14,820 bases of DNA from the NCBI GenBank assembly GCA_007116765.1, contig SKHV01000280.1, positions 1 through 14,820 of the forward strand. Direction: 5' to 3'. This stretch comes from Prolixibacteraceae bacterium. GTDB taxonomy: Bacteria > Bacteroidota > Bacteroidia > Bacteroidales > Prolixibacteraceae. Positions 7,836 to 14,423 of the stretch are shown in pieces. Position 1 is the stretch's first letter. Each line of letters opens with the position of its first letter. The position numbers were made by a program, and so were the translations under genes. The notes beneath the pieces were generated by a model. It was not told where the DNA came from. It saw only the letters and a list, made by a program, of their open reading frames with translations, and did not search any database.

Positions 7836-9179
7836 TTAAGCTAACTCTTTCATCATGTATTGAAAGCCTTTTCGCAATATTTCCTGTACTTCAATTTTCG
7901 ATGTACATACATATTCGCAAAGTGCCATGTCTTCTTCAATTACTTCGTAAATACCCAGTTGCTCCATTTTGTCGAAATCGTTCAAAATGGCTGCTTTGAG
8001 TAAGTATACCGGGTAAATATCCATAGGTAGTACTTTCTCGTATTGCTCAGTAACCACAAACGCACGTTCGCCTCCATGGTAGTTTGCATCGAGTGTATAC
8101 TCCTTAGCTGGAAAGAGTTTGGCAAGGAATGTTTGCCCGGCGCTGAATTTCTTAAAGCCTGGTGCGGCCCAGCCGAAAGGTTCAATTTTATCTCCTTCGG
8201 GTATGATGCTTACCTGGTTGTGCAATAAGCCGGTGTAGCCATGTTTTTCGATTTTAGTACCGGTGAGAACATTGCCCGATATAATGCGTTCGTTCACTGC
8301 CTGTAGGGTATTTCCTTCAACTATTGATTTTGCCGAAGCACCCGCAATGGCTTTATGGTAACTTGGTTTTTTCACTTCGGAGCCGCATAAGGCAATAAGT
8401 CTTTCGAGGTTTATCTTTCCGGTAAGAAACAAGCGGCCAATATATACAACGGATTGAATGTTAAGTGTCCAAACTACTTCGCCCTTGTTCACGGGAGCAA
8501 TTTTGTGAATTTGAACTCCGGGGTTACCTGCCGGATGAGGACCTTCGAAATAGTTAATCTCAACATTTTTCAGCGAGGCCATTTTTGAACCTTCGCGTAA
8601 GCCCAGATAAACTTTTCCTAGGGTTAACTTGCTAATTGCATCGAAACCGGCCTGTAGGGCTTCGCTTTCGTTGGCTAATGTATATTCGTAATCGGGAGCC
8701 AAAGGTGCCGAGTCGAACCCCGACACGAAAATGTCGCGTGGAGTAACATTTGCATTTGCAATTATACCAAAGGGACGCTGAACTATAAAGGGCCATAATC
8801 CCGAGAGAAGTAGTTGTTCTTTGATTTTTTCCGGATCCATTGTTTTTGGATCACCTTTTGAAAAGTTTTCAGATTCAAATTTTCCGTCGCTTTCAATTTC
8901 AACTTCAAGTATTCGCCTTCTTTCTCCACGGTTTATTGAAACCACCCGACCACTTACCGGTGAAGTAAATTTCACGTCGGGTTGCGATTTGTCGATAAAA
9001 AGTGGAGTTCCGGCTTTGACCTGCTCGTCAATTTTAACTTCTAGCTTGGGCTTGAGCCCTGGAAAATCGGTAGGCTTAACTGCATAAAGCGCGGCTGATG
9101 CAGCCTCGTTTGTGTTTGCTTGAGCGCCCCCTTTCAATCTAATATCAAAACCTTTTCTGATTCTAATAGTTTTAGACAT
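7836..9179 (-). CDS. nqrA: Na+-translocating NADH:quinone reductase subunit A
   Basis: NqrA is the peripheral cytoplasmic subunit, found only in Nqr and not in Rnf complexes, and is implicated in quinone binding. At 447 residues it is full length (Vibrio protein about 446). The N-terminus IRIRKGFDIRLKGGA and the block GLWPFIVQRPFG, then TPRDIFVSGFDSAPLAPDY, are characteristic. It contains no transmembrane helix and no cofactor motif, as expected. It is the first gene of the operon; a TAnnTTTG promoter element lies 32 nt upstream of the start codon at 9179. Confidence 0.98.
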   Translation of the reverse strand: MSKTIRIRKGFDIRLKGGAQANTNEAASAALYAVKPTDFPGLKPKLEVKIDEQVKAGTPLFIDKSQPDVKFTSPVSGRVVSINRGERRRILEVEIESDGKFESENFSKGDPKTMDPEKIKEQLLLSGLWPFIVQRPFGIIANANVTPRDIFVSGFDSAPLAPDYEYTLANESEALQAGFDAISKLTLGKVYLGLREGSKMASLKNVEINYFEGPHPAGNPGVQIHKIAPVNKGEVVWTLNIQSVVYIGRLFLTGKINLERLIALCGSEVKKPSYHKAIAGASAKSIVEGNTLQAVNERIISGNVLTGTKIEKHGYTGLLHNQVSIIPEGDKIEPFGWAAPGFKKFSAGQTFLAKLFPAKEYTLDANYHGGERAFVVTEQYEKVLPMDIYPVYLLKAAILNDFDKMEQLGIYEVIEEDMALCEYVCTSKIEVQEILRKGFQYMMKELA

Positions 9180-9210
9180 TGCTGAATTTTAGATTATAAT
9201 TTTTGAACGA

Positions 9211-9218
9211 CAAAGGTA
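9211..9218 (-). promoter_or_regulatory. Probable -7 promoter element of the nqr operon
   Basis: The minus strand reads TACCTTTG, an exact match to the Bacteroidota TAnnTTTG element, ending 31 nt before the nqrA start codon. This would give a leader of about 25 nt. No good TTTG is present at the -33 position, so the upstream box is weak. Position and sequence together make this the best promoter candidate for nqrA-F. Confidence 0.6.
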
Positions 9219-9410
9219 AATATTTAAAGGATAAATTCGCTATATCTTATTTACAAATTCACGTATTAATAATGCACTACAAGGCTATTTTGTTTACCTG
9301 ATCTCAACTATTTTATAAATAATGTGACAAATTGTAGTTGCAGATTGCTATTTAGTAGTAAATAAAAAGAATATTTGCTCTTTTTTTTCGTTATGTCGTA
9401 ATTGTCTTAG

Positions 9411-9442
9411 TTTGTGCTTAATGTTCAGAAATGTTAATTTTG
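9411..9442 (+). promoter_or_regulatory. Probable sigma-A promoter of the plug-like gene
   Basis: TTTG at 9411-9414 and TAATTTTG at 9435-9442 fit the Bacteroidota -33 and -7 elements, with 20 nt between them. Transcription would start around 9448-9450, leaving a leader of about 30 nt before the ATG at 9481. This also argues against the upstream TTG at 9466 as the start. Confidence 0.6.
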
Positions 9443-9480
9443 TGTGAATCGGATTTTTTAACTGTTTGGCAAATGTGCTT

Positions 9481-10770
9481 ATGTTTGTAAAGAAAATATT
9501 ATTGTTATTGGCGTTATTGTGTGGCAAAGCTTATTTTTTAATGGCTGTTGATTTGCCCCGCGTAATTGAGAACAGGGTATATTCCGAGAACATTCATACT
9601 GTTGAAATGTACAGGGCAGGATGGAAGTTATCGAATCCGATACTTACCTTGAATGCTGATGAACAATTGCTTTTTAGTTTTGATGATTTAAATGTTGAGA
9701 AAACAGATTATTACTACACAATTTATCATTGCAATAGAAATTGGGAATTATCATCAATGTCGCAGCACGAGTATTTAGGTGCATTTGTAGATTTTCCACT
9801 CGATGACTATGCTTACTCACAAAACACCAACATTCATTATATAAACTACATGCTGGCATTACCCAACAATGATGTACCCTTAACTTTGTCGGGTAATTAT
9901 GTGCTGCTTGTGTATGACAGGCAACAGCCCGATGCTCCGGTAATTACCTGGCGCTTTTATGTGCTTGAGCCACAGGTAAAAATCAATGCGCGAATTACCC
10001 GCCCGGTTGGCGACGGTATGAGGGGCGAAAATCAACAAATTGACTTTGTGATTGATCATGGTAGTTTCTCTATCAACGATGCGTACTCCGATGTAAAAGT
10101 GGTAGTTACACAAAATAACCGTACCGACAATGCCATTACTGACCTGAAGCCTGTTTATGTGAGCCCCGGCAAACTAGAGTATGAACATGCTACCGGCAAT
10201 ATTTTTAAGGGCGAAAATGAATTTAGGGCTTTCGAAATTCGAAACATCAGGTATAATGGCGAGGGTGTTGAATCTCTTCGATACATCGCTCCATTGTACC
10301 ATGCCACTTTGCTCAGGCATATTCCAAGAGTACAGCAACAGTATAATTATTACGAAGAAATGAACGGTAACTTCTTTATTGAGGCTTTTAATAAACGGGA
10401 ACCCGAAATTGAGGCCGATTACATGATGGTTCATTTTACGCTTGATATTACCCAGCCACTTTTGGGTGGCGATATTTATGTGTTCGGAAAATTAAGTGAC
10501 TGGCAGTGTAATTCACAAAACCGCATGAGCTATAACCTTGATGCCCGTCAATATGAGCACTCGATGCTATTGAAGCAAGGTTATTACAACTTTATATATG
10601 CTTATAAAGATGAAATTTCAGGCGAGATAAAAAGCTATAACCTCGAGGGCAGCCATTTTCAAACTGAGAATGATTATTCAATTTATATGTACTATGGACG
10701 CTTAAACGATCGCTACGATCGTTTAGTTGGATATCAGCGATTTAATTCGCATCGCAATCGTAGTTTCTGA
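9481..10770 (+). CDS. Type IX secretion system plug-like protein (DUF5103 family)
   Basis: The 429-residue product belongs by sequence pattern to the DUF5103 family, whose characterised Flavobacterium member closes the outer-membrane translocon SprA of the type IX secretion system. An N-terminal signal peptide (FVKKILLLLALL, likely cut near residue 22) sends it to the periplasm. Family features are the early block YYYTIYHCNRNWELSSMSQHEY, then a conserved Asn-Thr and paired tyrosines (NTNIHYINYMLALPNND), SGNYVLLVYD, and a second beta-rich half ending in YYNFIYAYKD. The frame extends upstream to a TTG at 9466, but the ATG at 9481 gives a clean signal peptide and fits the promoter. It is the only complete plus-strand gene here and converges on rluD with 4 nt between stops. 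No other T9SS gene is in the window, as is common because they are scattered. Family call confident; function by homology. Confidence 0.88.
   Translation: MFVKKILLLLALLCGKAYFLMAVDLPRVIENRVYSENIHTVEMYRAGWKLSNPILTLNADEQLLFSFDDLNVEKTDYYYTIYHCNRNWELSSMSQHEYLGAFVDFPLDDYAYSQNTNIHYINYMLALPNNDVPLTLSGNYVLLVYDRQQPDAPVITWRFYVLEPQVKINARITRPVGDGMRGENQQIDFVIDHGSFSINDAYSDVKVVVTQNNRTDNAITDLKPVYVSPGKLEYEHATGNIFKGENEFRAFEIRNIRYNGEGVESLRYIAPLYHATLLRHIPRVQQQYNYYEEMNGNFFIEAFNKREPEIEADYMMVHFTLDITQPLLGGDIYVFGKLSDWQCNSQNRMSYNLDARQYEHSMLLKQGYYNFIYAYKDEISGEIKSYNLEGSHFQTENDYSIYMYYGRLNDRYDRLVGYQRFNSHRNRSF
10703..10725. repeat. Perfect 10-bp inverted repeat inside the 3' end of the plug-like gene
   Basis: TAAACGATCG (10703-10712) and CGATCGTTTA (10716-10725) are exact complements around a 3-nt loop. 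It encodes the NDRYDRL stretch, whose own repetition may partly explain it. It sits 45 nt before the stop codon of a gene that has no intergenic space for a terminator. Confidence 0.75.
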
Positions 10771-10774
10771 TTTT

Positions 10775-11815
10775 CTATTCTTCGTGTCGGCAGGCAATGT
10801 AGTTTCTCCATTTTTCGATCAATTGCGACATGTCGTCGGGCAAACCGGTTTCAAAATACATTTCTTTGCCGCTTGCCGGATGAATAAATCCCAGCGATTT
10901 TGCGTGAAGTGCCTGTCTCGGGCATATTTTGAAGCAATTATCTACAAATTGTTTGTATTTCGAGAAAGTGGTTCCTCTAAGAATTTGGTCTCCTCCATAG
11001 TTTGAATCGTTAAACAGGGGATGATTAATGTATTTCATATGTACCCTTATTTGATGGGTACGCCCGGTTTCAAGCCGACATTCTACCAGCCCTACATAGC
11101 CCAAATCTTCAATTGTTGAGTAGTGTGTAACCGCATGTTTGCCAAAGTCGCCTTCGGGGAACACGGTAAATACCTGTCTGTTTTTCAGGCTACGACCTAT
11201 GTGGCCTTCAATAGTACCTTCGGACTCTTTGGGAACGCCCCACACCAGCGCCTGATACTTTCGCTTAGTTGTTTTTTCAAAAAACTGTAGCGAAAGTTTT
11301 ACTTTTGCTATTTCGGTTTTAGCTACCACCAGTAGCCCCGATGTGTCTTTGTCAATACGGTGAATAAGCCCCGGACGAGGATCGTCGGCATTAAAAAGGG
11401 GGAGGTCTTTGAAACGGAAAGCCAGAGCATTTACGAGTGTGCCCGAGTAGTTTCCGTGACCGGGATGTACTACAAGCCCTGGTGGCTTGTTAATCAGAAT
11501 AAGATGTTCGTCTTCGTAAACTACATTTAGGGGTATGTCTTCAGCTATTATTTTGAGTTCGCGTTTAGGAAAGTCGAGTACTATGGCCACTACATCGGAG
11601 GGCTTTATTTTGTAGTTCGATTTAACAGGTTTACCGTTTACCAGAATGCTGCCGGCATCGGCTGCGGCCTGTATTCTGTTGCGCGAAGTGCTTTCCATTC
11701 GGTTAACCAGAAATTTATCAACCCTTACAGAGCTTTGTCCCGGATCAACAATAAACTTGAAGTGTTCGTATAGGGTGTTGTCGTCGAGTTCTTCAGTATC
11801 GTTAAAATTCGTCAT
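10775..11815 (-). CDS. rluD: RluD-type 23S rRNA pseudouridine synthase
   Basis: This enzyme isomerises uridines of 23S rRNA to pseudouridine; RluD itself acts on the helix 69 loop. Taking the ATG at 11815, the 346 residues contain an S4 RNA-binding domain (about 27-75: VRVDKFLVNRM, then ILVNGKPVKSNYKIKPSD) and an RluA-family catalytic domain with the signature RPGLIHRIDKDTSGLL, where Asp155 is the catalytic aspartate. KPPGLVVHPGHG and LETGRTHQIRVHM are the other conserved motifs. The frame is open further to ATG 11848 and TTG 11857, but those would extend the overlap with the PASTA gene; homologues I recall begin near the chosen start, with a short acidic segment before YEHF. The 14-nt overlap with the upstream gene indicates cotranscription. 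RluD is the likeliest member, but RluA-family specificity cannot be proven by eye. Confidence 0.93.
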   Translation of the reverse strand: MTNFNDTEELDDNTLYEHFKFIVDPGQSSVRVDKFLVNRMESTSRNRIQAAADAGSILVNGKPVKSNYKIKPSDVVAIVLDFPKRELKIIAEDIPLNVVYEDEHLILINKPPGLVVHPGHGNYSGTLVNALAFRFKDLPLFNADDPRPGLIHRIDKDTSGLLVVAKTEIAKVKLSLQFFEKTTKRKYQALVWGVPKESEGTIEGHIGRSLKNRQVFTVFPEGDFGKHAVTHYSTIEDLGYVGLVECRLETGRTHQIRVHMKYINHPLFNDSNYGGDQILRGTTFSKYKQFVDNCFKICPRQALHAKSLGFIHPASGKEMYFETGLPDDMSQLIEKWRNYIACRHEE

Positions 11816-12677
11816 CGAAACTGTCTCTGTCTTGTTGTTCTTCTTCATGTGTTTCAAAATCTATTTCAGAATCGAGGTCGAAAAAAGGTTCATTGCTAAT
11901 TTTTGAATGGTCTGTTGTGAGCCATACGTCAATTGAAGTGCCCAGCTCTACCAGTTTGTTTTCAGACCATGCAGGGTTTTGATTCCATATTACCGCAAGC
12001 AGTGAGTCACTCGCGTTTTTCACCGTGTTATCGTAAATTAACACCCCCAGTGTAAGGGTGATGTTGTATAATGTATCACGCGCTTCATCAATATAAAGGC
12101 CTGTGAGTTTAGGTACTTCTGTTTTTTCGTTGCTTAACCCTCGTCCAACCACAATATCAACCGGAGTGCCTTTGCTTAAAACGGTGTCCTTAGGAAGAGG
12201 AATGCCGTGTAGTCGTTGTTCAAGTACAAGATTAAAGAATTGGCTTGGTCGGTATTCTACTTGTCCAAGTCTCAATCCGGCATTTTCTAAACGGCTTTTT
12301 GCTTCACGCAGCGAAACGTCTACAATGGCCGGGAGTTTTACTGTTTCGGGTGCAAAAGCTGAAATAGTTAGGTAAATTGTTCTGTTCTTTTTCACGTTGA
12401 AGCCGGGTGCTGGTGTTTGGCTTATTACGGTACCGGGAATGGCATCGTAAACGTACACCGAATCGACTATTTGATAACGTAATTTCTCATTTTCCACAAT
12501 TCTGCTTAACTCGTGCTCGGTAAACCCTCTAAAGTTAGGTACCGGTTGCGATTGCCCGTGCAGTGTGTATGCTTTCATGAAAAGCATTGATGCGTAGACA
12601 ACCACAATTAAGAACACTACCAACAATGATAGGTGTATATAGAACTGCCTGCTTTTGAGAAATTTTTTCAAACTCAT
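11802..12677 (-). CDS. PASTA-domain membrane protein without a catalytic domain
   Basis: The 291-residue product has a short basic N-terminus, one membrane helix (about 14-36) and an exported part with three PASTA repeats: about 44-107, 112-179 and 186-255, each starting near a V/L-P-x-[FLI] motif (VPNFRGFTEHEL, LPAIVDVSLREA, VPKLTGLYIDEA) and containing the P-x-PG-like turn in repeat one (QTPAPGF). PASTA domains bind peptidoglycan fragments in kinases and penicillin-binding proteins. Here neither a kinase nor a transpeptidase domain is present, so it may be a cell-wall-facing sensor or structural protein. The last 27 residues hold 13 acidic ones. It heads a two-gene unit with rluD, an arrangement I recall from other Bacteroidota. 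Domain call good; function unknown. Confidence 0.88.
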   Translation of the reverse strand: MSLKKFLKSRQFYIHLSLLVVFLIVVVYASMLFMKAYTLHGQSQPVPNFRGFTEHELSRIVENEKLRYQIVDSVYVYDAIPGTVISQTPAPGFNVKKNRTIYLTISAFAPETVKLPAIVDVSLREAKSRLENAGLRLGQVEYRPSQFFNLVLEQRLHGIPLPKDTVLSKGTPVDIVVGRGLSNEKTEVPKLTGLYIDEARDTLYNITLTLGVLIYDNTVKNASDSLLAVIWNQNPAWSENKLVELGTSIDVWLTTDHSKISNEPFFDLDSEIDFETHEEEQQDRDSFDDEF

Positions 12678-12702
12678 GATTTTTTTTCAAAATGGTTTTC
12701 AA

Positions 12703-12710
12703 CAAAAATA
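12703..12710 (-). promoter_or_regulatory. Candidate -7 promoter element for the PASTA-rluD unit
   Basis: The minus strand reads TATTTTTG, matching TAnnTTTG, 26 nt upstream of the ATG at 12677. No -33 TTTG is seen at the right distance. Spacing to the start is similar to that at nqrA, which is the main reason to list it. Confidence 0.4.
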
Positions 12711-12789
12711 ACGCAGAAAAATGGGTAAGTTATCTTTTTTATACAGAAATATTCCACTTTTGTGGATTAAACTTGCCTTATACAAACAC

Positions 12790-12821
12790 AAAAAGGCAAA
12801 GAATCAATTCTTCACCTTGCC
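12790..12821 (-). terminator. Probable intrinsic terminator after rpmH
   Basis: GGCAA-AGAAT (12795-12804) pairs with ATTCT (12807-12811) and TTGCC (12817-12821), with a 5-nt bulge on one side. On the minus strand the hairpin is followed by TTTTTG, 26 nt after the rpmH stop. It would separate rpmH from the PASTA-rluD unit. The bulge makes it less certain than the nqr terminator. Confidence 0.6.
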
Positions 12822-12846
12822 GTGTATTGCTATTTAAAGCAGTTTG

Positions 12847-13005
12847 TTAACGTTTATGACGTGGTTCGTCAGAAACTGAAAGTCTTTTTCTGCCTTTAGC
12901 ACGACGCGATTTCAATACTTTGCGTCCGTTAGCGGTCGACATTCTTTCACGAAAACCGTGCTTGTTTTTTCTTTTTCTATTTGAAGGTTGAAATGTACGT
13001 TTCAT
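12847..13005 (-). CDS. rpmH: 50S ribosomal protein L34
   Basis: A 52-residue, highly basic protein: it starts MKRTFQPSNRKRKNKHGFR and contains MSTANGRKVLKSRRAKGR, the signature of ribosomal protein L34, a small 23S rRNA-binding protein of the large subunit. The length is slightly above the usual 44-46 because of a short C-terminal extension (RLSVSDEPRHKR), common in Bacteroidota. The start is ATG at 13005, stop TAA at 12847-12849. The usual bacterial neighbours rnpA and yidC are not here; it stands alone between rsmG and the PASTA gene with its own terminator. Confidence 0.97.
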   Translation of the reverse strand: MKRTFQPSNRKRKNKHGFRERMSTANGRKVLKSRRAKGRKRLSVSDEPRHKR

Positions 13006-13062
13006 CTCGTATAATTATTTAGAAATTTTTACTTGTTATTCTGCTTTATTCAAAATGGAGTG

Positions 13063-13070
13063 CAAAAATA
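13063..13070 (-). promoter_or_regulatory. Candidate -7 promoter element for rpmH
   Basis: The minus strand reads TATTTTTG (TAnnTTTG) in the 151-nt gap between rsmG and rpmH, 58 nt upstream of the rpmH start. No matching -33 box is seen. A separate promoter is expected because L34 is needed at high levels, but this exact site is only a candidate. Confidence 0.35.
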
Positions 13071-13156
13071 ATTGTTTTTTCCTGCTAATAAAACTTTTTG
13101 CTGTTTTTTTATTGTAAATGTTGATTGAGTGTGTGCAAAGCCGCCTGATAATGTGT

Positions 13157-13777
13157 TCAAATGGGCAGGTAAATAATTTTTTTAGTTTCGAAAAAAGGCT
13201 CTTCAAAATATTGCGATAGCGGAGTAACTTTTATTTTAGATTGGAATGGAGTAATTTCTTTCTCGAAATCGCCCCCTTTTAAATAAATTATCCCGTTGGG
13301 AATACTGTTTTTTTGTTTTTCCGAAATTAACTTACGGGTAAGTGCATAAAAACCCGGGAATGCTGTAACCGCACGGCTTGTTATAAAATCGTAGCGGGTT
13401 TTTAAGCGTTCGGCACGTGCATTTTCGGTTTTAATATTTTTGAGATGAAGCGTCTCAGCAACTTCGTGTACCACCTTAATTTTTTTTGCAATCGAATCGT
13501 TTAATGTAAACTGAACGTCGGGAAACTTGATTGCCAGAGGGATGCCGGGGAAACCTCCACCACAACCCACATCTAATATATGAGTTCCGGGTTCGAACTG
13601 TATAAATTTTGCAATGGCCAACGAGTGCAAAACATGTCTGAGGTAAAGCTCCCCAATATCTTTTCGAGATATCACGTTAATTTTATCGTTCCATTCACGA
13701 TAAAGCTCGTTGAGCATGCCGAGCTGGTTCTCTTGTGTACTTGTAAGATCTTTGAAATATTTAAGAATGAGTTCCAA
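13157..13777 (-). CDS. rsmG: 16S rRNA (guanine527-N7)-methyltransferase
   Basis: RsmG (GidB) methylates G527 of 16S rRNA using SAM; loss often causes low-level streptomycin resistance. The 206-residue protein has the family N-terminus (WNDKINVISRKDIGELYLRHVLHSL) and the SAM-binding loop ILDVGCGGGFPGIPLAI (about 67-83). Further on are the acidic ND at the end of strand two and the conserved DFITSRAV (strand four region), followed by IIYLKGG. The start codon is TTG at 13777: the frame is closed upstream by the sigma factor stop two codons earlier, and the next ATG (residue 21) would remove conserved family sequence. It begins 3 nt after the sigma gene and in the same frame, so it is certainly translated from the same message. 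Confidence 0.96.
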   Translation of the reverse strand: MELILKYFKDLTSTQENQLGMLNELYREWNDKINVISRKDIGELYLRHVLHSLAIAKFIQFEPGTHILDVGCGGGFPGIPLAIKFPDVQFTLNDSIAKKIKVVHEVAETLHLKNIKTENARAERLKTRYDFITSRAVTAFPGFYALTRKLISEKQKNSIPNGIIYLKGGDFEKEITPFQSKIKVTPLSQYFEEPFFETKKIIYLPI

Positions 13778-13780
13778 TGT

Positions 13781-14386
13781 TTATGAGTTTAATTTGTATT
13801 TTTCGAGTAATCCAAACAATTCGTGCCGGGCTCTGAAAAGTTGAACTTTAACAGTTCCAAGGGGCAAAGTTAATTCATTTGCAATTTCTTCGTACGAGTA
13901 ATCTCTAAAATAACGCAATTCGATAAGATTTTGATAGTGGGGTTTTAATTTTTCGATGTATCCCTGTAGTATTTTCCCGCGTTGATTCAAAATCATTCGT
14001 TCTTCCGGATCAGGTACATTCGATTTTATTTTATGCCCGTTTCCGTTTTCATAATCTCCTTCAATACCTTGATCAATTGAAAATGTTGTTCCTTTTTGCT
14101 TTCTCAGAAAATCGATGCAATTATTATTTGCTATTTTATACAACCAGGTGCTGAAAGCATACTCCGACGAGTAAATCGAAAGGTTTGAAAAGGCTTTACC
14201 AAATGCTTCGAAGGTCAAATCTTCGGCATCGTTTGGGTTTTTTACCATTTTCAGCATAATATGGTAAACCGAGTCTTTATAGTGCATCAATAAGCGGGCA
14301 AATGCTTTTTCGTTACCCTCGAGTGCCTGTTTTACAAGCTCTTTGTCGAGTTTCGCACGTTTCGAAATTTTTTGTTCGTGAGGCAT
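13781..14386 (-). CDS. ECF-type RNA polymerase sigma factor
   Basis: A 201-residue sigma-70 family factor of the RpoE/SigW-like ECF type. Region 2 lies about 22-98 and includes the core-binding and -10 recognition helix (NPNDAEDLTFEAFGKAF, then FSTWLYKIANNNCIDFLRK). A variable linker rich in G, N and D follows (about 99-135). Region 4 spans about 138-192 with a helix-turn-helix (YSYEEIANELTLPLGTVKVQLFRA as the key segment, ending in ARHEL). Regions 1 and 3 are absent, as expected for ECF factors. No anti-sigma gene follows; instead rsmG follows at 3 nt, so the unit links a regulator to a rRNA methyltransferase. Start is ATG 14386. Only about 40-85 nt separate it from the foreign-looking fragment on the right, so its natural promoter may be missing from the window. 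Confidence 0.93.
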   Translation of the reverse strand: MPHEQKISKRAKLDKELVKQALEGNEKAFARLLMHYKDSVYHIMLKMVKNPNDAEDLTFEAFGKAFSNLSIYSSEYAFSTWLYKIANNNCIDFLRKQKGTTFSIDQGIEGDYENGNGHKIKSNVPDPEERMILNQRGKILQGYIEKLKPHYQNLIELRYFRDYSYEEIANELTLPLGTVKVQLFRARHELFGLLEKYKLNS

Positions 14387-14423
14387 TGATCGAAAAAGTA
14401 AAAAAAGAATAAAATGATTGTGA

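Larger units (their letters stand above)
9180..9480. other. Divergent intergenic region between nqrA and the plug-like gene
   Basis: About 300 bases without a gene. It holds promoter elements for both directions: one near 9211-9218 for the nqr operon and one near 9411-9442 for the plug-like gene. The middle part (about 9240-9400) is AT-rich and shows no ORF, repeat or obvious RNA structure. Confidence 0.7.

Noticed and set aside
3312..9179. An Rnf (ferredoxin:NAD) complex instead of Nqr
   Set aside because: nqrA and a full-length NADH-binding nqrF are present; there is no RnfB or RnfC-type multi-cluster ferredoxin protein.
9466..9480. Upstream TTG start for the plug-like gene
   Set aside because: The ATG at 9481 gives a cleaner signal peptide and a sensible leader after the promoter at 9411-9442.
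9481..9546. Lipoprotein reading of the plug-like protein from Cys14
   Set aside because: The residues before the cysteine (LALLC) do not fit a lipobox, which needs G, A or S just before it.
11816..11857. Longer rluD start at ATG 11848 or TTG 11857
   Set aside because: Both add a lysine/threonine-rich stretch and deepen the overlap with the PASTA gene; ATG 11815 leaves a 14-nt overlap and a more typical N-terminus. ATG 11848 cannot be fully excluded.
12753..12769. Small stem TCCAC-TTTT-GTGGA with a DnaA-box-like TGTGGATTA, near rpmH and rsmG, suggesting a replication origin
   Set aside because: Only a single 9-mer with one mismatch to the DnaA box is present. There is no cluster and no dnaA, rnpA or yidC nearby.
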